From Haemonchus contortus (lineage: Eukaryota > Nematoda > Chromadorea > Rhabditida > Trichostrongylidae): a stretch of DNA of 64,000 nt. The DNA lies in NCBI GenBank assembly GCA_000469685.2, contig LS997563.1:29117897-29181896 (forward strand), read 5' to 3'. The notes beneath the pieces were generated by a model. That model was not told where the DNA came from. It saw only the letters and a program-made list of their open reading frames with translations, and made no database searches. The position numbers and the translations under genes were made by a program. Positions within the stretch are counted from its first letter, which is position 1. Each line of letters begins with the position of its first letter. Shown here piece by piece: positions 41,301-51,052 of this stretch.

Positions 41301-42081
41301 CAAAAAAGAGAAGGATGAGAAGATTGGTCCCACAGAAGTCATTAAGAAGATGGATAGGGTCGATGAAAAGAAGCAGACTAATGTGGAGAGTCAAAACAAA
41401 AAAGAGAGTGGTGACAAGATGACACAAGCAGAAACAGCTAAGATTATTGATAGTAGGAAGGAGACGAAAGGAGGCAGAAAAGAAATTGGCACGGAGGTTG
41501 CTCCTATCGAACCGAAGAAGATTGAAGAAGAGAAAAAGGGGCAGGAGGTGAATGAGGATCAAAGAAACGCCGACAAAAGAAAGGCGACTTCGATCAAAAC
41601 ACATAAAAAGGTCGAGGAGAGGAAAAAGGACAAATTCGAAAATAATCGTAAAGAAGAGGGTGGAAAAGTTACTCCAGCGGAGGTAACGAAAAAGGACAAT
41701 GTTAAAAACATTCAAGAAGGAAAGAACGATGGGGAAAAGCAAGTGCTTCCTCAGAAGGATGCTGTGAAGAGAGACGAAATGGAGAAGGATGGCAAAGATG
41801 CTGAACTCGAAGAGGAAAAATCTACGGAAGAGGGAGAAAAGGACTCAACATCATCAGAAAAGGAAGTTAGGAAAGAGGAACAGAAGAAGGAGCAAAAAAC
41901 TGGCAATGAAGTTATTGCGAATAAGATGCATTCGATAAAAGGAAGTAGAAAGGAACAGGAGAAAAAGGAGAAACTTGAGAAAATAACGCCAGGTGTGGCC
42001 AAACACAAAACTCGTCAAGCTTCAAATAGAACAAGAACAGATTCAGTGAAAAAATCAAGAAGGAGTTTACCCGGAAAATGA
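32392..42081 (+). CDS. gene 1: multi-exon Lys/Glu-rich repeat protein, paralogue of gene 2 (5' end unresolved)
   Basis: Supported plus-strand exons are 32392-32512, 32980-33015 (weak), 34190-34300, 34355-34477, 34653-34728, 34808-34896, about 35982/35984-36184, 36883-36984 and 37102-42081. Phases agree throughout except that the 35.98-kb acceptor is ambiguous (TAG|AG|GCT). The first exon (ERTLFEDVQVKKRPAVSFRR) aligns with gene 2 (EKTVFEKVDTVARPVLSTLRR) and enters in the same phase. The next module matches gene 2: TEVVRNLFESELARP, ALNKLWEEIM, HLFLCEREK and ILDVMLICPQNLPDNWG. Gene 2 begins with a hydrophobic leader exon; I could not find its counterpart here, perhaps because the SINE and LINE lie immediately upstream. 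The gene is then highly charged. Function is unknown; no enzymatic motif is visible. The product exceeds 1,900 aa. Confidence 0.75.
33233..33860 (-). mobile_element. TTAA-flanked piggyBac-like MITE (element 2)
   Basis: A 628-bp element of the same family as 23,356-23,966 but inverted. Its right flank is TTAA at 33,861-33,864, and its left flank is an eroded ATAA at 33,229-33,232. Termini are cacgttgacgac and its complement. The left end carries hairpins at 33,247-33,268 and 33,291-33,312 with stem TGTCGCGCA/TGCGCGACA (the second ends in G, giving a T-G pair). They are separated by a 22-nt spacer. It lies in an intron of gene 1. Confidence 0.8.
35050..35600 (-). pseudogene. LINE reverse-transcriptase 3' fragment
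   Basis: Broken minus-strand frames contain the C-terminal RTE-type blocks ILPALTYASEICL (usual form VLPALTYASETW), then EFRAPSTINDQG and DDRWTRRLL. It is interrupted by frameshifts and lies antisense in the gene 1 intron 34,897-35,981. It is a different LINE from the one at 29.5-32.1 kb. Confidence 0.7.
37102..42081 (+). CDS. terminal giant exon of gene 1 (1,659 codons, Lys/Glu-rich)
   Basis: The acceptor 'cttattacag' at 37,101 opens in phase 0 directly into the frame, matching the phase-0 donor at 36,984. The reading frame starts GRQKVRVRKVDSRKRKTRSK and stays open to TGA at 42,079-42,081. The sequence is dominated by Lys, Glu, Val, Asp and Gln, with no hydrophobic segment and no Cys-rich domain. 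It is expected to be largely disordered or coiled-coil. Residues before about 38,570 and after about 40,560 carry looser relatives of the central repeat (MTPAE..KKIEEK types), suggesting an older, wider array. The composition resembles neurofilament-H or titin PEVK-like tails, but that is similarity of composition, not homology. Confidence 0.9.
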   Translation, partial: GRQKVRVRKVDSRKRKTRSKVERKDKKETVVSPAKKEEKLERKKEETVVLPVKKEEKLEKKTEEVKESVEKSVVQEIPAASDYDNVKISTDDGGESFDPAHEKRLQEEIKKAEKGATGVIEMLCQQDIIVHETKEQKEQVDEQKDANVQVSETSSKQEKGLPAKSDSKSEKGKEKVEEDGKDKKKGHIEEQKNELSKTIRKRAKQRESYARKEPSQGEKENTEDLVKEREVRGEGKELETEVEIEVSEKVITGDKEALRTSSSHGEELKTKEKQIKDEKVGTDSEKSVKLDREAKVTSTKGDTEKESKDEERKEVKVEVVEVKQDERKVSIAEVGKKLEKVKDDQKESLDKKEGKEKTTATGAEKKVEREGAMADSQDKKEIEKKIAAVETTSKVKEKMETDVESRSKKGEKKMIPTESFKKLVKKKEKVDKKQEIKTDSQDQKQIDKNVLPEETAKKVVENKEGVEESKDKKEDEKNVVLPDTSKKIEKVEEKKEVKVESQEKKEVEKKVIPPEPTKKVEEKKEVKVESQDKKEGEKKVVPPEPAKKVEEKKEVKVESQDKKEVEKKVIPPEPGKKAEEKKEVKVETKDGKEGEKKVVPPEPTKKVEEKKEVKVESQDKKEGEKKVVPPEPAKKVEEKKEVKVESQDKKEVEKKVIPPEPAKKVEEKKEVKVESQDKKEVEKKVIPPEPAKKAEEKKEVKVETKDGKEGEKKVVPPEPTKKVEEKKEVKVESQDKKEGEKKVVPPEPAKKVEEKKEVKVESQDKKEVEKKVIPPEPAKKVEEKKEVKVESQDKKEVEKKVIPPEPAKKAEEKKEVKVETKDGKEGEKKVVPPEPTKKVEEKKEVKVESQDKKEGEKKMVPPEPAKKVEEKKEVKVESQDKKEGEKKMVPPEPAKKVEERKEVKVESQDRKEVEKKVLPEPAKKVEEKKEVKVESQNKKEGEKKMIPPEPAKKVEEKKEVKVESQDKKEVEKKVVPPEPTKKVEEKKEVKVESQDKKEGEKKMVPPEPAKKVEEKKEVKVESQDKKEGEKKMVPPEPAKKVEEKKEVKVESQDRKEVEKKVLPEPAKKVEEKKEVRVESQYKKEDEKVVPPEAAKKVEEKKEVKVESQNKKEGEKKMIPPEPAKKVEEKNEVKVETKDGKEGEKKVVPPESVKKEDEKVEQRKEVQLKGQDKKESEKVRRRSKDEKERERKMTPAETIKKIEEKSEMKVEGQDKKEGDKMLPAETQKKVEKIEENKEPLLKGQEKKESERKMRAAEYKEFEKKNEVTSESKGKLASDQEVIASETVNKVDDGKEIKMESKDKKEIDKKMTPAEAVRRIEEKKEVKLEGHVKGESERKVTPGEALKRIEEKVEVKAEKVENVDRNEQIKMQSQDTKESKKTIAAASFARVGKGEEKDDNQGKKEKDEKIGPTEVIKKMDRVDEKKQTNVESQNKKESGDKMTQAETAKIIDSRKETKGGRKEIGTEVAPIEPKKIEEEKKGQEVNEDQRNADKRKATSIKTHKKVEERKKDKFENNRKEEGGKVTPAEVTKKDNVKNIQEGKNDGEKQVLPQKDAVKRDEMEKDGKDAELEEEKSTEEGEKDSTSSEKEVRKEEQKKEQKTGNEVIANKMHSIKGSRKEQEKKEKLEKITPGVAKHKTRQASNRTRTDSVKKSRRSLPGK
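38572..40563 (+). repeat. 23-unit coding tandem repeat (87 bp / 29 aa)
   Basis: The units have the form VEEKKEVKVESQDKKEGEKK + VVPPEPAKK. Twenty units are 29 residues and three are 28 residues, totalling 664 codons, exactly the span given. Units alternate between subtypes: GEKKVV, VEKKVI, and the ETKDG variant beginning AEEKK. Four consecutive subtypes (GEKKVV, VEKKVI, VEKKVI, ETKDG) repeat as a block of 348 bp, units 5-8 and 9-12, with almost no nucleotide difference. A second higher-order pattern (GEKKM, GEKKM, VEKKVLPE) recurs at units 13-15 and 18-20. Confidence 0.95.
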
Positions 42082-42274
42082 CTGAAGAATTAATTATTCA
42101 AGATTACCTTACCAGGTTGGTTACCCGTCGAGGATCTGAGTTGACCTCTGATTTTCTGAGCAACAATTATAGGTCCGAATCCAACTATCTTTATTTTCAG
42201 ATATGGCAAAAGTGCGAACAATCTTTAACCCTAAGTATAAGCCTTTGATATTTCAATGAATGTTCAAAAGCTTT

Positions 42275-42280
42275 AATAAA
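42275..42280 (+). promoter_or_regulatory. poly(A) signal AATAAA, gene 1
   Basis: Canonical hexamer about 195 nt after the TGA of gene 1. The following 42,281-42,888 holds no other supported feature. Confidence 0.6.
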
Positions 42281-42888
42281 GTATATTAAGTTTAAGTGTT
42301 GACCGTTGACTGCTTCGCATGGTCGTTTTAGTGAAATCGTTGAGCTCCTTGTTAGAATTTTTACGCTAGAGCCTATCATGTTCAATCAGTCACATAAATA
42401 TGACAGTCGATTGAGCATAATCGCAGGATCTTAAGTTCATTCACAAAAAATTACCACAAGCGTGGTTTGTATGACTGTATTGTGACACGAGCAGCATACG
42501 TATATTTGATTCCAATCGACAGTACATTGAATGAGGCATCGGTCGGTGACGCAACATGCTATCCGATCCAAAGCAGCACGATCCAGCCGAGTTATTGGGC
42601 TTTCTGCCATGCCTTCCTGCCGAGTGAAAGGAACTCTGTCGAGGACAATCTAGCACCTTATTTCCACTTGAATTTTTGACCATCCATGAAGACTCACAGC
42701 TCCAATCGACAAACAATGCAACCTAGACTCAATCGAAGCTTGAAACCCAATAATACTTGAGATTTACCCCAAGCGAACCGCATTCCAGATACCAGCTCAG
42801 TTTAAACAAAGATCAGAAGTGCCTAAACCAGTCACAATGTGGAGTTCGCGATATGGGAGGTAGCATTCGCTATAAACTATCCTTCGGT

Positions 42889-43640
42889 TACTTTGTTCCT
42901 GAATTGTTTTGTTCAACTCTCCACGGGGTTTCTATACAAGCGCTTTATTAGGCTGACGCTTCAGAGGATTCGCCTTCTTCAGGGCCTGGAAAGATCACGA
43001 CAACTTGTGACTATCCAATCAAACGTTTCCTCTGCTACACTGAAGTTCGAGACCCCCAGGGCACGCAAGTGATCAAAGGCGAACCACTCACCGTAGCTTT
43101 GTGGATTCTTCAAAACCAACAACCGATGATAACAATCGACCGGTGCCAGCTGGGGTGGGTCTCCATTCAAAGTACCCTACGGGTAGGCCAACTCTGTATA
43201 AGGTCGCAGTTTCCGCGTGATTGCGTGGCATCCTTCCCTACGATTCATTTTTCGATCGGTGACTTGTATCCGAAATGCCTCGCTTTTACGCGCGCATAAT
43301 TGCGATTCCTGCGCCACAACCTCCACGGTTACTCCAAAAAACGTTTCCGTCGTGCTTTTGAATTCGGTGACTCCCTGAGGCAGTGGATTCTTTCAATCGC
43401 TTTATACCATCTATGTGTCCTCAATCCTCGAGTCTTGCCGTTTCGCCATTATAAGTAATCTTGTAGAATACCTCAGACATGATGAACATGTCATGACAAT
43501 CACCCACCATGCCAGCTGGGCAGACCACACAGTTTGAAGTTGTACATAGGCGATCGTGTAGTCTGTTCCAAACCAGGCGCTTATTTAGATCGAAGGGTGG
43601 TACTACGTTTACAAGGCAACCGTATTTGCGCCGCTTATAT
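42889..43640 (-). pseudogene. Penelope-like element 3' end (left arm of inverted pair)
   Basis: The minus strand matches the right arm at 43,735-44,417 over nearly its whole length, from the eroded GIY-YIG region through the outer end near 'ttactttgttcctgaattgttttg'. It keeps about 115 bp (around 43,100-43,215) that the right copy lacks. Frames are broken; only short coding blocks remain. Confidence 0.75.
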
Positions 43641-43734
43641 TAATTTACATTTATACATTAACATTGGTACATGGTAGTACATCGATAGATGGGAGATTCC
43701 CTTTTACTACCATTTATCTCTGATGAGGCCAGGG

Positions 43735-44417
43735 CCACTATTAGAAAGTGTCTAAAGAGATGGGGCTTGGAAAATGCGGTTGTCATTGTGAAAAACCACT
43801 CTTCAATCTAAAGAAGCGCCTGATTTGAAACAGACTACACGACTGCTTATGTTCAGCCTCAAACTGTGTGGTCTGCCCTGCTGGCAGGGAAGGTGATTGT
43901 ACCATGTCTGGGGTGGTCTACAAGATTACTGGCCGTGATTGTGGTGATGAGGATATTGGCGAAACGGCAAGACCACTTCACGGGAGAATTAAGGAGCATA
44001 TAGATGATATAAACGGTTGAAAGAGTCCACTGCCTTATAGAGTCACCGAATGTAAAAGCACAACGGAGACGTTTTTAAAGTGACCGTGGAGGTCGCGGCA
44101 CTGGAATCGCAATTATGCGCGCGTCAAACCCTCAAGGCATTTTGGATACAAGTCGTCATTCCAAAAACGAATCGTAGGGAAGGATGCCTCCAATCACGCG
44201 GGCCACAAAGCTACGGTGAGTTGTTCTCCTTCAATCACCTGTGTGCCCTGTGGGTCTCGAATTTCAGTGTAGCAGTGGAGAATTTTGATCGGATGATCAC
44301 GAATTGTCATGATCTTCCCAGGCTCTGAAGAAGACGACTCCGCCGAAGCGTCAGCCGAATAAAGCTTGTATACAAACGTCGTGAAGGGTTAAAGAAAACA
44401 ATTCAGTAACAAAGTAA
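43735..44417 (+). pseudogene. Penelope-like element 3' end with GIY-YIG endonuclease remnant (right arm)
   Basis: From 43,907 to about 44,018 the frame reads SGVVYKITGRDCG...DIGETARPL...RIKEH. This is the GIY-YIG endonuclease signature typical of the C-terminus of Penelope-like retroelements, with Tyr of YIG replaced by Asp. After a frame break, 44,080-44,210 continues with EVAALESQLCARQTLKAFWI, the standard C-terminal block. The reverse-transcriptase part is absent. A CTGAAGA...GAAGCGTC motif lies at 44,323-44,360. Confidence 0.8.
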
Positions 44418-45230
44418 TTATGTCGAGGTTCACGGAAAGCCGTAGTTGGAAGTTACTCTCAAGTTAATTCGCAGTGGTTGGGCCACAATTAACCTAACCA
44501 ACCGAAAACCCATGGTAATTAAAGCTATACAAGCTGAGATTGAATGAGATTGTTACTTATAGAACGCATTCTCCTATTCATCTTTTCGCGTTCCCTTCTC
44601 CATTTTTCAAAACTAAAGCTTGACGGTCGTTCTCGAACTAAGGAATTTCTCCCTCGAGCAAGCGAAACACGGAGTCACACTTCTCGTTAATCTATTCTGA
44701 ATGCAGTGCTGATGCTGGAGGCTGTCATGCGGAGTGGGCGTCGCAGAAGTAACCCAAGTAGTGACGACACAACTGCCTACTTTGATGCGACATAAGTAAT
44801 CAGAAAATTTTGCTCCGTTGAACTGAATCCTGAGCGGTGACCCTGACATTGCCCTGCAAGTTCGAAAAGAAATAAGTGTCATATGTGGTGAACTAATGTG
44901 ATCCGTTAGAATTTGAGTTCACAGATCAAGCATTGAGATAACACATTCAACCAGAGTAGCGAAGGGACTGCTTTATATCACTACATAGCTGAATATGAAT
45001 ATGATCATACATATGAACAAACATATGAATAAATATATGAACTAGCCAATTTCAGAGCTGTTGTTTATGCAATAAGCATTCATGTGCCAACTTGGTATGT
45101 TTCATTTGAATACCTCAAATTATTCCAACCAGTTTCACATGCTCTGATGCCTAGAAGCACTGCGGACAGAAAGAAAGGCTAGTGCAACTATTCATTAGCT
45201 ACTTCGTGATCGGGTCAATCTGGTTGAGAA
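44418..45230 (+). other. upstream region of gene 2
   Basis: AT-rich sequence with 'catatgaa/catatgaataaatatatgaa' repeats at about 45,008-45,045. No supported exon. Confidence 0.5.
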
Positions 45231-48200
45231 ATGTTAAACATATTCTCAACAGTTATCATTTTAGCTATCCTCAGCAGGCAACTTAACCGAAGAAAAGAGC
45301 TGATCCGGGCGCTGTTTCAAGGATCCGCAGATCGTGCTATTAGTGACCGAATTCGAAGCGCAGAATCCGATCAAGCTGCACCTCTCGTACCTCTCACAGG
45401 ACAGTCGTGAGTAAATAGGATCTGCTCATCAAGTTTGAGCGAATCTCCTCACAATTCAGTCAGTGTCAATTTTACCACTAAAGAAATAACACCAAACGGA
45501 ACCCTCCCAAAAAAGTAGTTTGGGACCGGGACATGGAGATTGCTTTAGCTACGAAATCAGGCATTTCGACGACCGTTCACTTCTTGGTACATCGAGAAAT
45601 GATGGCACACTTCGAAATACAGTCTGATATGTTCTGTTAATCGTTCATGGCTAACCACTTCCACCTATCATATGATTAGCACGACCGTTGATAACGAATC
45701 CTTCAATGTATTGGCATTCATGGGCAGGGTAGGTGGGATTGTCCTTTCTTGTTCCCATTCAGAACGATAAATCCGGAAACTCCCACGGTTGCAGTAGGAT
45801 CCACCTCACACGCCTGGAGGTTAATTCCCCGATGATATGATGTATGACTAAGGGGTTCAAGAAGGAAAGCGCTGATAGTGATGTGCGCCAATTGCGAAGG
45901 AAGACAAAAAAGCTTTCCGTAAAACATTTTCATAGATGAGAAATTCAAGGTAATCATTGTCTGCAACTGAAGAGCACTGCTTTTCGTTTCAGTGCAGAAA
46001 AAACTGTCTTTGAAAAAGTTGACACTGTCGCTCGACCGGTACTTTCAACTCTGCGACGAAACAAAACACGATTCAAGAACGAACAAACAAAGGATGATCA
46101 AGTAAAGAACGATCCCCCGCCACCACCGACTCCTCCTAACCCAAGAATTATTGTACCTCAGAAACCAAAGAAGGTCAGTTTTTGTTCGGTTTTCCTCAGA
46201 TGTCCTCAGTGCACGAACTGCCGAGTTAATGTCAGGAAGCTTTTATGTTGTCGATCTGTTTATAATTGTCCATCCCCGTTCAGAGTAGACGGAGCAGACG
46301 TAGCCGACGAAGCCGTCGAGATAGAACACGCGAAACACACGAAACACGCGAAACCATCGATGTAATGAGATGGGAATCGTTGTATTCAAAGCGGGACAAC
46401 TTTGGAACAGAATCACAAGCAGATATTTCAGAACTCTCCGAGTGGGATTTTTAGCGAACGGTTCACTTTCAAGGAGCCACAGGAAGAGTTTAATATAGCA
46501 GAGATTGCTTCTCAACGTGATTTTGCTCTAGCTTTAAGGGTGTGTTCCATTTTTCTCTTTTATTTCCCATTGACATTACAGTAGTGAGGACAATTTTGTA
46601 TAGCTCAGTACCTTCAGGTGATGATAGAAATTAAAAAACACCGTCTTCTCGAAGAATGCTTAGATCAAGAAGAAACGGAAAAAGTCCGTCAATTTTTTGA
46701 TTCGGAAATGAGTTGCCCGTCCTACAATGTGGGTCACGGATAATGATGAAAGGGATATCACTCTCCCAGCACCGGAATTCCACGTGACTGTTGGAAATTT
46801 AGGTGATGCGACTGATACATGAGGCTTTGAACAAGTGTTGGGAACAGATAATGGATAAATGCGAGGAGTACCAATTTCCGAATGAGGTGGTCGTATTCTT
46901 ATGTGAAAGAGAAAAGGTAGATATTGAGACATTGAGAGGAACAATGGTGCTCGATCGCCTGAAAATCTAATTTAACAGCTTAAACTTCGTCTCTTCGATG
47001 TAATGCTGGTCTACCCGGAATTCATTCCAGAATCATGGGGAGGACGCCATATCGGTAATTGTTTTTTAAGAGCACAGTTCACGGGAATTTGGAGGCACCC
47101 GTTTTTATTCGAAAAGCGGAAGTATAGATTGGGAATAGTTCATCGGTATTGAAGAAAGCAAGAGAATCCGCTGGTTTCGAGAAAAATGTGGCTCTTTAAA
47201 AGCAGGGTAAATAGAGGTTGTACGAGATTACCATGAGGAAATAACATTGAAGGGATATTCGGGCAGGTTTCAGTTGTTGCAATTGCGCAAAGAGCTGACT
47301 ACATCAAGTCAGAACTGCACAGAACTGTATTTCACTGTCGCTATGGGCCATGACAAGTTGTTCGAACTTCCTACATGGGTTCCCTTGTGATCGTTGCAGC
47401 CTCTACAATGCCGGTGAAACCTGTCGAGGATACACACGGACCAATATTTTAGCCTTCATCACTCCCTAACTAGGTCGTTTTCCGACCCAGTTAGTGTCAG
47501 ATATAGTACACGTGGGGGCCTCAAATCCTTCCTACGAGGGAATCTCAGAAACCATTTTCATCGTGAACTGTCCCTTTAATACTTGATAACGTCGTTTTCG
47601 GATCTTTGGAGTACTCCACTGTCACTGGAAGGATAAGACTTTCGGACGATTCTCTACATTAGCGGGATCATCTTCTAATGATCCCCTTACTCGTAGGATG
47701 TTGAAAATACGTGACTCTTAGCGTACAAGTTCGTCAAATAAAATACTTATGATGATTTCGCATCACATTTCCACCAATTCAACTTTTCAAAGGTCTGAGA
47801 ATGGGTGTATGCTCCGACGTGCAGATTATTCGACCGAACAACAACAGTGGTCTGACGTTCTCGAACAGTTTCGAGTGTCATTTTTTAAGGATCCCGTAAC
47901 ATAATATTTGGTTGACAAACTATGGCCAACATTAAAGACTGATATTGTCGAGGGCTACGAAATATTTCGAAATGGATTTGATGCGCATCTGAAAAGAAGT
48001 CTAGTACACTAGCTGACGATTGTTATGTAGATTACCTACTGTCCTGTGCGATCAACGATAGCAAGTATATACGGTATCCTCCTAATTCTGCGCCCACTGC
48101 CCTATCCCAATAACCCTGCCCTTATTATCCAGCCTCTGAATGTGAGCGACTAGAATACCTCAAAAGGGAAAGGCTATCATTCATTTCAAAAATGAATCAT

Positions 48201-50480
48201 GTAGAACTTGATTGCTGTATTCAGTGGAAATCTCGGAACCAGTAAAGTTGTCGCTAACAGCACGGGACTCCTCCGGCGACAGTGCTGTCTCGAACAGTAT
48301 GGTAAGTGGCTAGGTTGGTTTGAAGTTTTCAACTGAATATTTTAGTGGAAATTTCAGATGCCCTCTAACAGCCAAATGGAAAATCAACAGAACGGCATTA
48401 TCGCAGAGAAGAGGCTCGAAGTTAAGCCGAGGAAAGTATGTTGTCTCTCTACTATACTATCGATCTACTATCTACTGCATGCTGACAGGGAGCCTGCAAT
48501 GTGCGGTTCAACGGTCTTTCATCCTCAAACACCACAAAACCCAGGAATTTACCTAGTGCCTGGACAGTACTTCCGTGTGCCCGTGTTATTAGTTGCCTTC
48601 ATAGGCACTGACCCTGATTTCCTTGTAATACAGGTATACATATCTTACATTACGCTGACATACCATCGTACATTGATCTTCTCATTGCACGAATAATGAC
48701 GAGATAAAATATTATGGCAAAGCAAGGTACATGGCGAGTCTAAATACGCGGCAAGTATATAAGAAGATCAAATCTGAGGAAAGGTAAAGGATATGGCAAG
48801 ACTAACTATCTGGCGAAGCAAATACATCTTCATGTAGTTTGGAATCAGTAGGAGGTGATCAACACACCTTACAAAGATCAAGAAATAATGATGTGCTCAA
48901 ATAACATATATCCAAGGAGTCGATGAAATAGATGGAAAGGGATGATGTATGCCTACTTATACCAGTTTCTTTTTGACAGGCTTCCCAATAGGAATGGACG
49001 ACTCGCGTGTGCACTCGAGACTAATATAATTGATGAAAAGGAATTAGAATAGTATAGATAAGTGGGTAACAAACAGGTGGCAGCGAGCTAGCGCATAGAT
49101 AACCAGTCCGGCGCGCTCACCACCAGACATAATGGGTGCAACGACAAGACTTTCGTGTTAGGACCCTGTGGCCCGAGGCATGAGGCATCCCTCTGGGTAA
49201 TTCTTCGGCCTGGGTATAACAAGGTCGCACATTTATCACGACACCGGGCAAGGATTTGGGTGCGTGAGTAAGGTAGGCGTCTGGCTGTATGGGCAGCGAT
49301 AGTGTATAACGAATTTCTTCGGACTCCAGAACATATACTATTGAAGGTAGTAATAATAAGTTGAAACAGGTGATATACTCATTATTAAAGACACGTTGAT
49401 CAGTGGTTAAAGACACGTTGATCAGTGGACGTCGTTCAGTGGTCGTTGATGACCTAAATCCCTTAGGATCTTGGGTTTGCCTAAATATCAAATGAGAACA
49501 GAGGGACTTTATTTTTGAGGTTTGGCAGCATCTTACGCTCCTCATCTCCGGCGTGCAGCCCCTCAGCCCTTACTGGTTCCTTCTGAAGAGTAAAAGCCAC
49601 CTATCCTGATCGTTAGGTGTGCATTCAAGTATGTGATCACATCGCTATTGTTGTGAATGACCTCGCTGTGGTTGGTTCTAAGCGCGAGCTTGATGAGTAC
49701 TCATGGAAATCGAAATCCAAAGTATAATAGTAGTAAGGAGACAGCCACATGGCAACAAGGAACCTTCAAAACGCTGACTGAAACATCTCTGTAACTCGAT
49801 TCCAAGTGAAGGAAAAGCTACGCCTTTGCCTTGTAGTTGGCTCACACTATTCGTTTCACGCAGAAGAAAAGAAAAAGTGAAAAACCTCATTTCAGAGACA
49901 CTCCCGTTCTTCATCGCTACAGCCTAGGGGCCGACGTAGAAGTAAACGCCATAGGAAGCGAAAGGATGCGGCTGCAATTGAAAAAAGGAAAGGTCAACGT
50001 AGGAAAGTACCGACCGCGGCGCCGGAACTACTCTCACAAGAAGCGGGCATTTTCAATGCGAAACCAACATCTGAAGTCGATGATTTAGTGAAAACTACCA
50101 CTCTCACGACTGTCACTACAGAGACGGTCAGAGAGACCGGTCGATCGAAACGTCTACCTGAAATCTCTGAGCAGCTAGTTCAAGATGAGATAAGGGTTAA
50201 AGGCCCAGAGGGTGCGGTTCTCAAACGCACTCAAGATGAAAACGAAGTTGCAAGTGGTAGTGGAAAAAGTGAAGAGAAGGAAGAAAGAAAACCGGACAAG
50301 AACGCAGAGATGAGTGCAGCCGAAATACCTGGAGACGAGGAAGCAGTGGAAATTGTGCCAGACAATGTGAATTTCGGTGACAGAATTCCAGAAAAACAAT
50401 TAAAAGGAAAAGGTGGCGAAGAAGATGATGAAAATGAGAACAAAGACGATGAGAAGCGTGATGACAATCAGGAGCAGTAG
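45231..50480 (+). CDS. gene 2: 10-exon, 527-aa Arg/Lys-rich protein with N-terminal hydrophobic leader
   Basis: The exons are 45231-45406, 45993-46173, 46284-46361, 46432-46539, 46618-46728, 46803-46916, 46979-47054, 48225-48301, 48358-48435 and 49896-50480. They total 1,584 nt (527 codons plus TAG), with all phases matching. The ATG at 45,231 opens a hydrophobic leader (MLNIFSTVIILAILS) followed by RQLNRRK, which could be a signal peptide or signal anchor. Then come a Pro-rich stretch (PPPPPTPPNP), an SRR repeat segment (SRRSRRSRRSRR) and the module shared with gene 1 (TEKVRQFFDSEM, ALNKCWEQIM, VFLCEREK, LFDVMLVYPEFIPESWGG). The last exon begins basic (RGRRRSKRHRKRKD) and ends acidic (GEEDDENENKDDEKRDD). 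I do not recognise the module and assign no function. Confidence 0.8.
49385..49428. repeat. perfect 22-bp tandem duplication
   Basis: 'ttaaagacacgttgatcagt' followed by 'gg' occurs twice head to tail in the last intron of gene 2. Confidence 0.95.
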
Positions 50481-50616
50481 AGGCCCAAACCCACTAGAAA
50501 CAGTCCTTAATTAGGTGATAGTAAGCAAAACACAGCACTTTAAGATTCATATGTAAACTTCAACAAAACATTAATGTCATTGTCTACATTAATTGCTGGT
50601 TATTCTAGAAGGTCAT

Positions 50617-50622
50617 AATAAA
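50617..50622 (+). promoter_or_regulatory. poly(A) signal AATAAA, gene 2
   Basis: Canonical hexamer about 140 nt after the TAG of gene 2. The next 430 bp hold no supported feature. Confidence 0.6.
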
Positions 50623-51052
50623 AAGTAAGTTTTGTGTCTCTAATCACAAAGTAAAGGTTTTGTACTGAAGCTGAGATCTCACTCACCTTAGAAATACTCA
50701 AACTCAACACGAAAACCAGTTGCTATAGCCAGTGTGAAGCCATTGTCGCGAAGTTCACGATTACTGAGGAGGGGCAACGGTAATAGATCACATGGGAAGA
50801 CTGATCATTAACACATAAAACAATGATGAGAGAAAGAGGGCGATGTCAGGACAAACGACTTTTACACGAATTCATCTTGAAAACAACCACGAAGAAATGA
50901 GGATTGAAAAGGAAAGCATTTTCGAAAGCAAAAAACGAAGGTGAACACGCAGCCAGTGTTGGGAACAAAAATTCAGTGCGGCACCTCAGTCCTACAAAAA
51001 CATATCGTAAAATAAAATGCATTGAACGTAGAATTTCACAAGTGATTTTTTG

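Noticed and set aside
46362..46431. Reading through the short intron in gene 2 (frame ending in a stop at about 46,455)
   Set aside because: A 70-bp GTAATG...TTTCAG intron restores a phase-0 join to an exon that then connects properly to the conserved module.
49117..49545. 142-codon minus-strand frame in the last intron of gene 2
   Set aside because: Includes the 22-bp tandem duplication and has no domain similarity or splice support.
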